A stretch of DNA of 45,626 bases from Oscillospiraceae bacterium (GTDB lineage Bacteria > Bacillota > Clostridia > Oscillospirales > UBA929). Within the stretch, counting starts at the first letter, position 1. Each line of letters starts with the position of its first letter. A model generated the notes under the pieces. It ran no database searches and had not been told where the DNA came from. It saw only the letters and a list, made by a program, of their open reading frames with translations. The stretch spans positions 1 to 45,626 of the forward strand of contig WRJE01000009.1 of the NCBI GenBank assembly GCA_009782385.1, in the 5' to 3' direction. A program made the translations under genes and the position numbers. Shown in pieces: positions 18,515 through 27,092 of the stretch.

Positions 18515-18609
18515 AGAAATATTCGACAAACACCGGCACAGGGTAAACCGATGCTGCTGTTATTTAATACAATAAGTTATCATTTGTCGAATAATGTCGG
18601 AATATTTCT
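18515..18609 (+). promoter_or_regulatory. Paired Spo0A-box-like sites in nested inverted repeats
   Basis: TATTCGACAAA (18520-18530) and TTTGTCGAATA (18583-18593) are a perfect 11-bp inverted repeat. Each contains the Spo0A box TGTCGAA (18585-18591 on plus; 18522-18528 on minus). A second inverted repeat, AGAAATATTC (18515-18524) and GAATATTTCT (18600-18609), encloses them. The site lies between a minus-strand small membrane gene and a plus-strand small gene, so it could control either. Confidence 0.55.
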
Positions 18610-18626
18610 CTTTTTCAAAGCCGATT

Positions 18627-18654
18627 CATATGTTAATCTGTGAAAAAACATATG
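18627..18654 (+). promoter_or_regulatory. Inverted repeat CATATGTT...AACATATG at the ribosome binding site
   Basis: An 8-bp perfect inverted repeat with a 12-base spacer ends on the first G of the GGAGG site at 18654-18658 of the next gene. It could be an operator or an RNA hairpin affecting translation. Confidence 0.45.
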
Positions 18655-18667
18655 GAGGTAAACGGCG

Positions 18668-18940
18668 ATGAGAAAAATACGAGCGAGAAGGATTCCCATA
18701 TCAGCGGTTAAAGTAGGGGAATTGGAGTATTCTGTTATAATAAGGGATATATTTAATTATAACGGTGATGTTGTAGGTGAAATTTACGGAGTGGGCATAA
18801 AAAGTCAGGACGGATTTGCGGAAATTCACGATTTAACAACGCACTGGAGCAGTATTTATCAATTCGCGGAAAAACTCAGGGAGAATACCGTGACCCCCGT
18901 GACACTGCGTGATGTGGTCTACGACAGCTTGCCTTTATAA
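18668..18940 (+). CDS. Small hypothetical protein, DUF6514-like
   Basis: 90 residues, soluble, basic N-terminus (RKIRARRIP), mixed alpha/beta predicted from the sequence. YGVGIKSQDGFAEIHDLTT resembles the small clostridial family DUF6514, an assignment from memory and therefore tentative. No catalytic motif is visible. ATG at 18668 follows GGAGG by nine bases. Two Spo0A-box-like sites upstream suggest early-sporulation or transition-phase control. It is followed by a separate promoter for the CapA gene. Confidence 0.65.
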   Translation: MRKIRARRIPISAVKVGELEYSVIIRDIFNYNGDVVGEIYGVGIKSQDGFAEIHDLTTHWSSIYQFAEKLRENTVTPVTLRDVVYDSLPL

Positions 18941-18947
18941 AAAAATA

Positions 18948-18976
18948 TTGCATTATTTTACATTTCGTGCTAGAAT
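18948..18976 (+). promoter_or_regulatory. Sigma-A-type promoter for the CapA-like gene
   Basis: TTGCAT (18948-18953), 17-base spacer, TAGAAT (18971-18976), 25 bases before the ATG at 19002. Confidence 0.6.
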
Positions 18977-19001
18977 GGCGTAAAATCAAAGAGGGTTGTT
19001 A

Positions 19002-20240
19002 ATGAAGAAATTCCTGTTTCCGATGCTGCTGTTAATCGCGTTAACAGCCTGTGCCGCTCCTTTAGAAATAATATCACCGGATATTCCGGCTTCGGCGGCT
19101 ACACCCGAACCCACGCCGAAGCCGTCTTCCGCGCCTGAACTCGAGCCAACACCCGAGCCGACACCTGAACCCACGCCCGAACCGCCGCCCCCGCCCGTGT
19201 TACTGCAATTCGCAGGTGATGTGCTTCTGCACTCAAGGCTTATAAAATCCGCCGCAATCGGAAATGACAAGTACGACTTCTCACCGCATTTTACAGAGAT
19301 TGCCAAGTATATAACAGGCGACCTAAGCATCGTTAATATCGAAATGCCGATAGATGTTTTCGGGAACAATCAGAATCTCTCCACCTATCCCAGATTCAAC
19401 GCTCCGTTTGAGATTCTCGAAGCCGTGAGTGGCGCGGGGTTTAACTTTTTCGTCAACGCAAATAACCACAGCGTTGACAAGGGCTGGGACGGACTTGCGG
19501 CAACGCTTGAAAACTTCCGCAAGCTGAATATCGACAGTACCGGAACACTGGTTGAAGACGGCGACAACTTTTTCATCAAAGAGATAAACGGCATAACCTT
19601 CGGAATTATCGCGTATACAGATTCGCTTAACGGTCTGGATTCTCTGATACCCAGTGAAAAGCGCGGATTTGCCGTAAACGTGTTCTCGGGATTGCAGGGC
19701 GCGGAACGCATAGCGGGGGACATCGGACGCTGTCGCGCCGCGGGCGCGGAGTTTATCATCGTCAGCCTGCATTGGGGTGTGGAATACGTCAACGCCCCGA
19801 GCGAAACGCAGAAGCAGATAGCGCGTTTTCTGATTGACAGCGGCGCGGATGTTATCATGGGCAACCACGCGCATTGTGTGCAGCCAATAGAATTGTATGA
19901 GTCGGAAGACGGCAGGAACGGATTTATTATGTATTCGTTGGGCAACTTCTTTGCCGACCAAAACGACATGGAAACCCCAATCCGCAAGACACAGTACGGA
20001 ATGCTTGTGAATGTCACGGTCGAACGCGATGAAAGCGACAAACCTGTGATTACTCACAGCGATTTTATCCCAACTTTCATATATCGCTACTCAGACAGGA
20101 CTACACCGACCAGGGTTAATTACAAGCTCCTGCCCAGCGGTGAATTTTTAGACAACGAGGATTTCTTTGTGACAAAAGCCGATTTTGACAGAAACAGGGA
20201 AGCGTATGAGCATTTGAAAAAAATAGTCAGCATAGGATAA
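19002..20240 (+). CDS. CapA-family lipoprotein (poly-gamma-glutamate-synthesis-like phosphoesterase fold)
   Basis: 412 residues from ATG 19002, chosen over the TTG at 18996 because GAGGG lies just before it. Lipoprotein signal with ALTAC, Cys17. A Thr/Pro/Glu linker (about 30-62) precedes the CapA domain: FAGDVLLHSRL, ANNHSVDKGWDGL, SLHWGVEY, GNHAHCVQP and YSLGNFFADQ are its metallophosphoesterase-like metal-site motifs. CapA is needed for poly-gamma-glutamate capsules, but no capB or capC is nearby, so the stand-alone gene probably does something else at the cell surface. Confidence 0.9.
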   Translation: MKKFLFPMLLLIALTACAAPLEIISPDIPASAATPEPTPKPSSAPELEPTPEPTPEPTPEPPPPPVLLQFAGDVLLHSRLIKSAAIGNDKYDFSPHFTEIAKYITGDLSIVNIEMPIDVFGNNQNLSTYPRFNAPFEILEAVSGAGFNFFVNANNHSVDKGWDGLAATLENFRKLNIDSTGTLVEDGDNFFIKEINGITFGIIAYTDSLNGLDSLIPSEKRGFAVNVFSGLQGAERIAGDIGRCRAAGAEFIIVSLHWGVEYVNAPSETQKQIARFLIDSGADVIMGNHAHCVQPIELYESEDGRNGFIMYSLGNFFADQNDMETPIRKTQYGMLVNVTVERDESDKPVITHSDFIPTFIYRYSDRTTPTRVNYKLLPSGEFLDNEDFFVTKADFDRNREAYEHLKKIVSIG

Positions 20241-20256
20241 CCGGGGTGGTTTTTTT

Positions 20257-20442
20257 ATGTCTGTCAACCCGGAAGCCCTCGCGGCAAGCGTGACGGCGGC
20301 GGCAATCGCCATAGCGGACTCATTGCCGGAGGATGAGGCAACCCTGCTTGCATCGGTATTTATGCAGTTAGGCGACACTTTGACTACTATAATAACCGCG
20401 AGAGATATAAACAAAAAACGGGATGCTGATAACGCGTCCTGA
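20257..20442 (+). CDS. Small hypothetical protein (possibly DUF6774-like)
   Basis: 61 residues, Ala-rich and helical: ALAASVTAAAIAIADSLPEDEATLLASVF then QLGDTLTTI. Similar short proteins occur in many Clostridia and are, as I recall, grouped as DUF6774; function unknown. GGGGTGG precedes the ATG. It lies 16 bases after the CapA gene and 12 before the metal-binding lipoprotein gene, so it probably belongs to one transcript. Confidence 0.7.
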   Translation: MSVNPEALAASVTAAAIAIADSLPEDEATLLASVFMQLGDTLTTIITARDINKKRDADNAS

Positions 20443-20454
20443 CAGGAGGATTAA

Positions 20455-21294
20455 ATGAGACGCTTTGCTTTCGCGGCGTTGCTGCTGTTTTTAGTGTCAT
20501 GTACGCCTGAGCGTGAACAAACAGAGGATTTTACAGTTGTCGCGACATTTTACCCCATATGGTTGGCGGCGGAGAACATAACCCACGGCGTTGACGGTGT
20601 TTCACTGAAACTTCTCACTTCGCCCCACACGGGATGCCTGCATGATTATCAGCTAACGCCGGGAGAACTAGAGAGCATAAAAGGTGCCGATTTGGTGTTG
20701 GCATTGGGTGAAATGGAAAATTTTCTTGACAGGGTTAAGCAGTCATATCCCAATATTTCTATAAACGAGATAGGCGACCCCGATAATGAACATTGCTGGG
20801 TATATGTAAGGGACTATATAAAGTTCGTTAACCGTATCGGAAGCGCGATAATCAGCGCGGATATGGAGCGTTCCGGCGAATATGAACGCAATATTCAAAA
20901 TTATCTCGAGGAGTTGTCATTGCTCGCGATTGAGTTGGAATCAGATATGCAGGGGCTTGACGGTGTTCCGATAATAATGTTCCATGAAGGGTTTGAGCCA
21001 TGGGAGGATGCTTACGGCTTGAATATAGTTGCAACGGTGGAGAGTGAACCGGGCGTTGAACCCGCTCCGCGCGAATTTGCCGATTTGCTTGACCTCGCGC
21101 TTGAAAAGGGCGTTAAAGCCGTGTTTACCGAACCACAATACTCCGGCGCGTCGGCGTATACGGTTGCCCGTGAAATCGGTGCGCGGATATATGAGATAGA
21201 CTCGGTATCATCGGGCCCGGAGGATAAAGATTTTTACCGTAAGGCGATGCGCCGGAACGCCGAAACGTTCCGCGCCGCGTTGGGGGACGAGTAA
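20455..21294 (+). CDS. Metal ABC transporter substrate-binding lipoprotein (ZnuA/cluster A-I type)
   Basis: 279 residues. Lipobox LVSC, Cys16. The usual metal-site regions are present but altered: PHTGCLHDYQLTP carries the first His, NEHCWVYVRDY the second, and MFHEGFEPW the third; a final acidic position lies near YEIDSVSS. There is no His-rich loop. Zn2+ or Mn2+ is likely; the sequence does not decide. First gene of a three-gene transporter set, overlapping the ATPase gene by one base. Confidence 0.88.
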   Translation: MRRFAFAALLLFLVSCTPEREQTEDFTVVATFYPIWLAAENITHGVDGVSLKLLTSPHTGCLHDYQLTPGELESIKGADLVLALGEMENFLDRVKQSYPNISINEIGDPDNEHCWVYVRDYIKFVNRIGSAIISADMERSGEYERNIQNYLEELSLLAIELESDMQGLDGVPIIMFHEGFEPWEDAYGLNIVATVESEPGVEPAPREFADLLDLALEKGVKAVFTEPQYSGASAYTVAREIGARIYEIDSVSSGPEDKDFYRKAMRRNAETFRAALGDE

Positions 21295-22010
21295 TGCACA
21301 ACGATTCATGTTTCTGCATAACCGCAGTAGAAGGTCTGAGTGTGACATTGGGGCGTAACGAACTGCTTAAAGATGTCGGTTTCAGTCTTAATTGCGGGCA
21401 GCTTACCGCCGTTATCGGGCGTAACGGCGCGGGCAAAACAACGCTTCTGCGCGCGCTTATGGGACAAGTCCCGCACAGAGGAACGGTAAAATTTACAAAA
21501 CATGACGGCACGCCCGGTCCGTTGTCGTTGGGCTATGTGCCTCAGCGTGTGCCGCTTGACCCTAACTCGCCGACTAGTGTCTATGATTTGTGCGCCGCGT
21601 CATCGTCTAAATACCCTGTCTTCTTACCGGGCGGCGTAAGGCGGCGCGTTCTGTATATGCTGTCCGCGTTCGGCGCGGAAGAGCTTATTGACAGGCGGCT
21701 GTGTGAGCTGTCGGGAGGGGAGTGGCAGCGCGTCATGCTCTCGGTCGCGACAACGCCCACCCCGGAACTGCTTATTTTAGACGAACCACAGGCGGGCATT
21801 GACTTAGCCGGGATGGAACTTTTGTATGAAAAAATAGATGAACTCAAAAAAACACAGGATATGTCTGTGCTTATGGTCTCGCATGACTTCTCTTTTTTGA
21901 GAAAATACGCAGATAACATACTTTTGCTCTCGCATACAATACTGGTTCGGGGAACGCCTGATGAAGTATTTGAGAGTGCGGAATACAAAAAACTGTTTGG
22001 TGGTACATAA
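21294..22010 (+). CDS. Metal ABC transporter ATP-binding protein (ZnuC type)
   Basis: 238 residues. Walker A GRNGAGKTT (about 42-50), Q-loop YVPQR, signature LSGGEWQRVML, Walker B LLILDEPQAGID and switch His VSHDF are all intact. Powers import with the neighbouring permease and lipoprotein. One-base overlaps on both sides (TAATG arrangement) show tight translational coupling. Confidence 0.93.
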   Translation: MHNDSCFCITAVEGLSVTLGRNELLKDVGFSLNCGQLTAVIGRNGAGKTTLLRALMGQVPHRGTVKFTKHDGTPGPLSLGYVPQRVPLDPNSPTSVYDLCAASSSKYPVFLPGGVRRRVLYMLSAFGAEELIDRRLCELSGGEWQRVMLSVATTPTPELLILDEPQAGIDLAGMELLYEKIDELKKTQDMSVLMVSHDFSFLRKYADNILLLSHTILVRGTPDEVFESAEYKKLFGGT

Positions 22011-22807
22011 TGTTTACACATGAGTTTATGCGAAACGCCCTATGGGCATTGTTAATGATAACTCCGCTGTTGGGACTGTTGGGGACAGTTGTTGTCGAGA
22101 GCAAACTGGCCTTTTTTTCCGATGCCTTGGGACACTCGGCACTCACGGGAATCGCGCTCGGAACGCTCTTGGGTATTACCGACACAACGCTTTCAATGGT
22201 GCTGTTCGCGCTTGGGTTCGCGTATTTACTTAACCGTATACGCCGCTCGGGAGTTGCGTCAAACGACACTGTTATCTCAGTGTTTTCATCGACCGCGATA
22301 GCCTTGGGATTGGCGATTTTATCCCGAAGCGGCAGCTTTAATAAATTTTCCGGTTACTTAATAGGTGATATTTTAACAATTTCTTCAAAAGATTTACTTC
22401 CTTTAGCTTTACTTTCCGTATGTGTTCTGATATACTGGTTATTGTTTTATAACGATTTGCTGTTAATTTCGGTGTCGCCGCTGATGGCGGCGGCGAAAGG
22501 TACTCGCGTTAAGTCTATGCAGACGGCTTTTATGCTCATATTAGCGGTAGTTGTAATGGTCGCCATACGTTGGGTCGGAATACTTGTTATAAATTCACTG
22601 TTAATACTGCCCGCCGCCGCCGCGCGTAACGTCTCGCGCAATTCAAAGTCACTCATTCTGCTGTCCCTCATTTTCGCGCTCTGCTCCGGTGTCGGCGGCT
22701 TAATGTTCTCGTATTGGCTGAACACCGCGACAGGCCCGACTGTTACTCTCTGCGGAGCGGTACTCTTTTTCGCCACATTTCTGATTCGCGGGAGGGTCAA
22801 GGGTTAA
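22010..22807 (+). CDS. Metal ABC transporter permease (ZnuB type, ABC-3 family)
   Basis: 265 residues with about seven to eight membrane helices. The family pattern FFSDALGHSALTGIALG near residue 35 and WVGILVINSLLILPAAAARN near residue 190 identify the ABC-3 permease group for Zn/Mn/Fe. Its stop overlaps the trmL start. Confidence 0.92.
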   Translation: MFTHEFMRNALWALLMITPLLGLLGTVVVESKLAFFSDALGHSALTGIALGTLLGITDTTLSMVLFALGFAYLLNRIRRSGVASNDTVISVFSSTAIALGLAILSRSGSFNKFSGYLIGDILTISSKDLLPLALLSVCVLIYWLLFYNDLLLISVSPLMAAAKGTRVKSMQTAFMLILAVVVMVAIRWVGILVINSLLILPAAAARNVSRNSKSLILLSLIFALCSGVGGLMFSYWLNTATGPTVTLCGAVLFFATFLIRGRVKG

Positions 22808-23259
22808 TGAATGTAGTTCTGTTTGAACCCGAAATCCCTCAAAACACGGGGAATGTCGCGCGTACCTGCGCCGCAACGGGGACGGCTCTGCACCTGATAA
22901 AGCCGCTGGGATTTGATTTGTCGGACAAATATCTGAAAAGAGCGGGTCTGGACTATTGGCAGTATTTAGACTTGACAATACACGAGAATTTTTCAGATTT
23001 TAACGAAACGTGTAAGCCAAGCAGATTGTGGGCTGTGTCAACAAGGGGAACAAAACTATACACGGATATTGAATACCAAGCGGGCGATTATCTGCTCTTC
23101 GGGCGGGAGACAGCAGGATTGACGGAGGAGTTATACAGGGATTTGCCCCTGCTCCGCATTCCAATGCGAGAGGATATACGGAGTATAAACCTCTCAAACT
23201 CGGTGGCTTTGGTGTTGTTCGAGGCACTTAGGCAGACAGGTTTTGAAAAATTATCTTGA
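22807..23259 (+). CDS. trmL: tRNA (cytidine(34)-2'-O)-methyltransferase
   Basis: SPOUT methyltransferase, 150 residues, that methylates the wobble ribose of tRNA-Leu species in E. coli. The frame is open further upstream, but the ATG at 22807 overlapping the permease stop gives the family start MNVVLFEPEIPQNTGN. The AdoMet-binding knot is formed by LLFGRETAGLTEEL and IRSINLSNSVALVLFEAL. Linkage to the metal transporter looks like simple operon sharing. Confidence 0.94.
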   Translation: MNVVLFEPEIPQNTGNVARTCAATGTALHLIKPLGFDLSDKYLKRAGLDYWQYLDLTIHENFSDFNETCKPSRLWAVSTRGTKLYTDIEYQAGDYLLFGRETAGLTEELYRDLPLLRIPMREDIRSINLSNSVALVLFEALRQTGFEKLS

Positions 23260-23288
23260 TATACACGCTATGTTACAAGGAGGTTCAA

Positions 23289-24146
23289 ATGAAAATTTTA
23301 TTCGTAACCGATTCCTCATCGGATGTCCCCCGCGAGTTAATCGAGGGCAAGCCGGTCGTGGTTGTGCCGTCTAAAATAATAGTTTCCGGCAAGGAATACC
23401 GTGATTTTCACGACTTGACGCATGAAAAATATTGGGAGATTCTAAAAACCACGCCTGAAGTTCCCACAACCGCCGCCGCGTCTCCCGGCGATTATCTCGA
23501 TGTTTACAGAAAAGCGCGTGACGATGGATATACCCATATATGCGTGACACAAATCAGCTCAACCGCCAGCGCGACAATGAACAACGCGCTGATTGCGCGT
23601 AAAATGCTTGAAGAAGAGGGTGTAACCGATATGACCATCGAGGTCATAGATACCCTTAACTATACGATGACATACGGTCACACGGTTCTTGAAGGAATCG
23701 AGATGGCGGACAAAGGCTTTTCGTTTGATAAAATTGTTGAGCGTATGCGCGAACTCTGCCATAAAGCGGAAGTTGTTTTCAGCGTGTTTACGCTCAAATA
23801 TCTGCGCCGCACGGGACGCGCGTCCGGTATGGCCGCTTTCGCGGGCGAGCTGTTGGGGATAAGACCCGTAATGCTCGGAGGCAGAGGCGAGGTAAAACCG
23901 GTCAGCAAGGTTCGCGGTGATAAAAACGTTGTTGACGGCATAGTAGAGTATGTAAAGAAACGCAAAAACAGCGCGGAAACATATATGAGCATACTCTATT
24001 CCGACATTTCAAAGGAGGTTGTGGCAAAACTGGAATATTTATTGGAGAGAAACTTCGGCTTAAAGAATCTTCCCAAGTATAAACTGGGAGCGGCGATAAC
24101 CTCGCACACAGGTCCGTTTGCAGTAGGGGTTGTATTTTACACATAG
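23289..24146 (+). CDS. DegV family fatty-acid-binding protein (copy 1)
   Basis: 285 residues. DegV/FakB proteins hold a fatty acid for phosphorylation by FakA. ATG 23289 is chosen because AGGAGG precedes it and VTDSSSDVP, the family N-terminus, follows. The Thr-Ser ligand loop reads TTAAASPGDY rather than the canonical TTSQPSPG form; LGIRPVMLGG and the C-terminal SHTGPFAVG (His kept, Gly after Pro changed to Phe) are present. No fakA gene is visible in the window. Followed by a second copy after 15 bases. Confidence 0.9.
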   Translation: MKILFVTDSSSDVPRELIEGKPVVVVPSKIIVSGKEYRDFHDLTHEKYWEILKTTPEVPTTAAASPGDYLDVYRKARDDGYTHICVTQISSTASATMNNALIARKMLEEEGVTDMTIEVIDTLNYTMTYGHTVLEGIEMADKGFSFDKIVERMRELCHKAEVVFSVFTLKYLRRTGRASGMAAFAGELLGIRPVMLGGRGEVKPVSKVRGDKNVVDGIVEYVKKRKNSAETYMSILYSDISKEVVAKLEYLLERNFGLKNLPKYKLGAAITSHTGPFAVGVVFYT

Positions 24147-24161
24147 AAATGAGGAATAGAA

Positions 24162-25043
24162 ATGCAAAAAATAAAGTTTATTCTTGACGCGGCGGGAGAC
24201 TTGACGCATGAAGATATAAAAGGCAAACCCATAACAATTTGCCCCGCGCGTGTGCATATAGACGGCAGACCTGAAACACGCGATTTGTTCGGCATCACCC
24301 CTCAGGAATATTGGGAAGTACTTAAAACCTGTAAAATATCACCGCATACGAGCATGGCTCCCCCCATCGAGTGGATGACAGCTTATAAGGAAGCATATGA
24401 ACAGGGCTACACTCATGTAATCATGACGACCGTCAGCTCAACGGGCAGCGGCGTTTTCGATGCGGCATCGTCAATAGCTGTGGGTATGCTGCGCGAGGAG
24501 GGAATACACGATTTAGTGGTTGAACCCATTGACAGCTTGGGTTATTCGGCAATGTACGGTCACGCTTTTCTCAAGGGCGCGGAAATGGCGGAGGCGGGAG
24601 CATCGTTTGATGAGATTTGCGCGAAGATAAGAGAGATATTTAACAAAGTCGAAGCTATGTTCTCAGTATATACTCTCAAATATCTGAAAGCATCGGGGAG
24701 AATTAACGGCGTTGCCGCTTTCGCGGGTGAGGCGTTGGGCATAAGACCCGTGCTGTTAGCGTCCGGAGGTTCAATAAATCCGATTGATAAAGTACGAGGT
24801 GACGGTAATGTTATAAAAGGCGTGTTAAGCAATCTTAAAAAACGCTATAACGCGAACGATCAGGAACAGCAAGTCCATATAATTCACGCCGATGTTTCAG
24901 AGGAAATTATTTCTGAGTTGGAGGAGGGCTTGAAAGAAAATTTCGGCATCGAGAACCCAAAACGTGTTCCGTTAGGCTCGTCAATAACCACAAACACGGG
25001 ACCAACGTCAATCGGAGTAGTATATTACGGAAATCCAAGATAA
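24162..25043 (+). CDS. DegV family protein (copy 2, divergent)
   Basis: 293 residues, clearly paralogous to copy 1 along its length (LGIRPVLLASGG, KVRGDGNVI). It has lost several family features: the N-terminal TDS reads LDAAGD, the ligand loop is HTSMAPPIEW, and the C-terminal motif is TNTGPTSIG, with Asn for the conserved His. It may bind a different lipid or none. Tandem duplication directly upstream of the pgk promoter. Confidence 0.88.
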   Translation: MQKIKFILDAAGDLTHEDIKGKPITICPARVHIDGRPETRDLFGITPQEYWEVLKTCKISPHTSMAPPIEWMTAYKEAYEQGYTHVIMTTVSSTGSGVFDAASSIAVGMLREEGIHDLVVEPIDSLGYSAMYGHAFLKGAEMAEAGASFDEICAKIREIFNKVEAMFSVYTLKYLKASGRINGVAAFAGEALGIRPVLLASGGSINPIDKVRGDGNVIKGVLSNLKKRYNANDQEQQVHIIHADVSEEIISELEEGLKENFGIENPKRVPLGSSITTNTGPTSIGVVYYGNPR

Positions 25044-25047
25044 GGTA

Positions 25048-25076
25048 TTGATTTTCCTTTTTCTGGGGTGTATAAT
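25048..25076 (+). promoter_or_regulatory. Sigma-A-type promoter for the glycolytic operon
   Basis: TTGATT (25048-25053), 17-base spacer, TATAAT (25071-25076), 32 bases before the pgk ATG. Confidence 0.78.
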
Positions 25077-25108
25077 ACAACATATAAAATTCAGTGGAGG
25101 CTTTACTA

Positions 25109-26293
25109 ATGAACTATAATAAAATGACCGTTGAAGATTTAGCGGCAAAAGGCAAGCGCGTACTGGTGCGCTGTGATTTCAATGTACCACAGGACGAAAA
25201 CGGGAATATAACCGATGAAAAACGCATCATTGAATCCCTGCCCACGATTAAATCCTTGCTCAATCAGGGAGCGCGTATTATTCTCTGTTCGCATTTAGGC
25301 AGACCCAAGGGTGAGTTTAAGCCAAAGTACACTCTCAAGCCGGTGGCGGACAGGCTTTCGGAACTTCTGGGACTGAATGTGGTAATGTGTTCCGATGTAA
25401 TCGGTGATGATGCTAAAGCAAAGACAGCCGCTTTGCAGGACGGCGAAATTTGTCTGCTTGAAAACGTGCGTTTCCATGCCGAAGAGGAGAAGAACGATGC
25501 AGATTTTGCCAAGTCACTCGCGCTGTTGGCGGAGCTTTACGTAAACGATGCTTTCGGCACGTCTCACCGCGCCCATGCCTCAACGGCGGGTGTGGCAAAC
25601 TATCTGCCCGCCGTGTGCGGATACCTTATCAAAAAAGAAATAACCGTTATGGGCAAGGCACTTGAAAACCCAAGGCATCCGTTTGTCGCGGTTCTCGGCG
25701 GCGCGAAAGTATCCGATAAAATCGCCGTTATAGAGCATCTTGTGGATAAGGTTGACACAGTTCTTATCGGCGGCGCGATGGCGTATACTTTCAAGAAAGC
25801 GTGCGGTCGTCCGATAGGTATATCCCGATGTGAAGAAGACAAGTTGGAAATAGCCAAAAATCTTTTACTCAGAGCCGTTGGATTGGGTGTCAATATACTG
25901 CTGCCCAGCGACCACATAGTTTCGGATCATTACGGGCCCGATGCCAAGGCGCACTATACAAAGCATATTCCCGATGACATGATGGGCATGGACATCGGAC
26001 ACAATACAATCGAGAGGTTTTCAAGGGTAATACTGCGTGCCGGAACGATTGTGTGGAACGGACCGATGGGCGTGTTTGAGTTCCCCGATTTTTCCGAGGG
26101 TACAAAAACCATAGCTCGCGCGATGGCAAAATCAGTGGGCACAAGTATTGTCGGCGGCGGCGACAGCGCGGCGGCTGTCGAAAAATTCGGGTACGCGGGT
26201 TGGATGGATCATATCAGCACAGGCGGCGGCGCGTCTCTGGAGTTTATGGAAGGTCTGGAATTACCGGGAATAGCGTGCCTGAACGATAAATAA
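25109..26293 (+). CDS. pgk: Phosphoglycerate kinase
   Basis: 394 residues. Transfers phosphate from 1,3-bisphosphoglycerate to ADP. The ATG at 25109 follows GTGGAGG; the GTG further upstream lies in the ribosome site itself. RCDFNVPQDENGNITDEKRI (about 21-40), the hinge-region GGAKVSDKIAV and the nucleotide loop GGGDSAAAV identify it. First gene of pgk-tpiA-gpmI-eno; gap, which normally precedes it in Firmicutes, is absent here. Confidence 0.97.
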   Translation: MNYNKMTVEDLAAKGKRVLVRCDFNVPQDENGNITDEKRIIESLPTIKSLLNQGARIILCSHLGRPKGEFKPKYTLKPVADRLSELLGLNVVMCSDVIGDDAKAKTAALQDGEICLLENVRFHAEEEKNDADFAKSLALLAELYVNDAFGTSHRAHASTAGVANYLPAVCGYLIKKEITVMGKALENPRHPFVAVLGGAKVSDKIAVIEHLVDKVDTVLIGGAMAYTFKKACGRPIGISRCEEDKLEIAKNLLLRAVGLGVNILLPSDHIVSDHYGPDAKAHYTKHIPDDMMGMDIGHNTIERFSRVILRAGTIVWNGPMGVFEFPDFSEGTKTIARAMAKSVGTSIVGGGDSAAAVEKFGYAGWMDHISTGGGASLEFMEGLELPGIACLNDK

Positions 26294-26316
26294 TAATTAA
26301 CGAGAGGAGAAAGACA

Positions 26317-27087
26317 TTGAACAGAAGATACAGGAGAACAATAATTGCCGGAAATTGGAAGATGAACAAAACCCCGGCGGAATCGAAAATTCTTATTGAG
26401 GAGCTAAAACCCATTATCGCAAAAGCTAAATGGTGCGAAACCGTATTGTGCGTACCGTTTGTTGATATCCCGATTGCCGTTAGGCTCTTAAAAGATACTA
26501 GGGTTGCCGTAGGAGCGCAGAATCTGCATCAGAATGAATCCGGAGCGTTTACAGGCGAGGTTTCCGGAGCGATGCTGAAAAACGCGGGCTGCAAGTATGT
26601 AATTATCGGTCACTCCGAACGCCGCCAGTATTTTGGGGAGACGGACGCGCTTGTTAACGCCAAAGCGCATACCGCGCTCAACGCCGGGCTTCGCCCGATT
26701 ATCTGCGTTGGCGAGAGCCTTGAGCAACGCGAAATGGGACTGACAATGGATTTGGTATCGCTTCAAGTCAAAGCCGCGTTGGCAAATGTTACCGTTGAAC
26801 AGCTCAGAAAAGTTGTTTTCGCGTATGAGCCTATCTGGGCCATCGGCACAGGCAAGACAGCCACATCGGAACAGGCCGCCGAGGTCTGTGAGCATATACG
26901 CACAGTTATCCGCAAGATGTACGGGGCGCGTGCCGCGCGTTCGGTCACGATACAGTACGGCGGCTCAATGAACGCCGAAAACGCATCGGAACTGCTTGCA
27001 CAGCAGGATGTTGACGGAGGGTTAATCGGCGGCGCATCGTTGAAAGCGAAGGATTTTATCGCTATTGTCAACGCCGCTAACCAATAA
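26317..27087 (+). CDS. tpiA: Triosephosphate isomerase
   Basis: 256-residue TIM barrel. GNWKMNK holds the catalytic Lys, IGHSERR the His, and YEPIWAIGTGKTA the Glu and loop 6; YGGSMNAENA is the phosphate-binding part. The start is TTG, after GAGAGGAG at good spacing. Five bases separate it from gpmI. Confidence 0.97.
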   Translation: MNRRYRRTIIAGNWKMNKTPAESKILIEELKPIIAKAKWCETVLCVPFVDIPIAVRLLKDTRVAVGAQNLHQNESGAFTGEVSGAMLKNAGCKYVIIGHSERRQYFGETDALVNAKAHTALNAGLRPIICVGESLEQREMGLTMDLVSLQVKAALANVTVEQLRKVVFAYEPIWAIGTGKTATSEQAAEVCEHIRTVIRKMYGARAARSVTIQYGGSMNAENASELLAQQDVDGGLIGGASLKAKDFIAIVNAANQ

Positions 27088-27092
27088 CTATT

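Noticed and set aside
19080-19200. Thr/Pro/Glu repeats in the CapA-like protein as a special repeat
   Set aside because: Ordinary extracytoplasmic linker after a lipobox, as in many clostridial lipoproteins.
19323-20057. 244-residue minus-strand open frame
   Set aside because: Antisense to the CapA-like gene, which has a clear lipobox and domain motifs; no homologous features in the antisense product.
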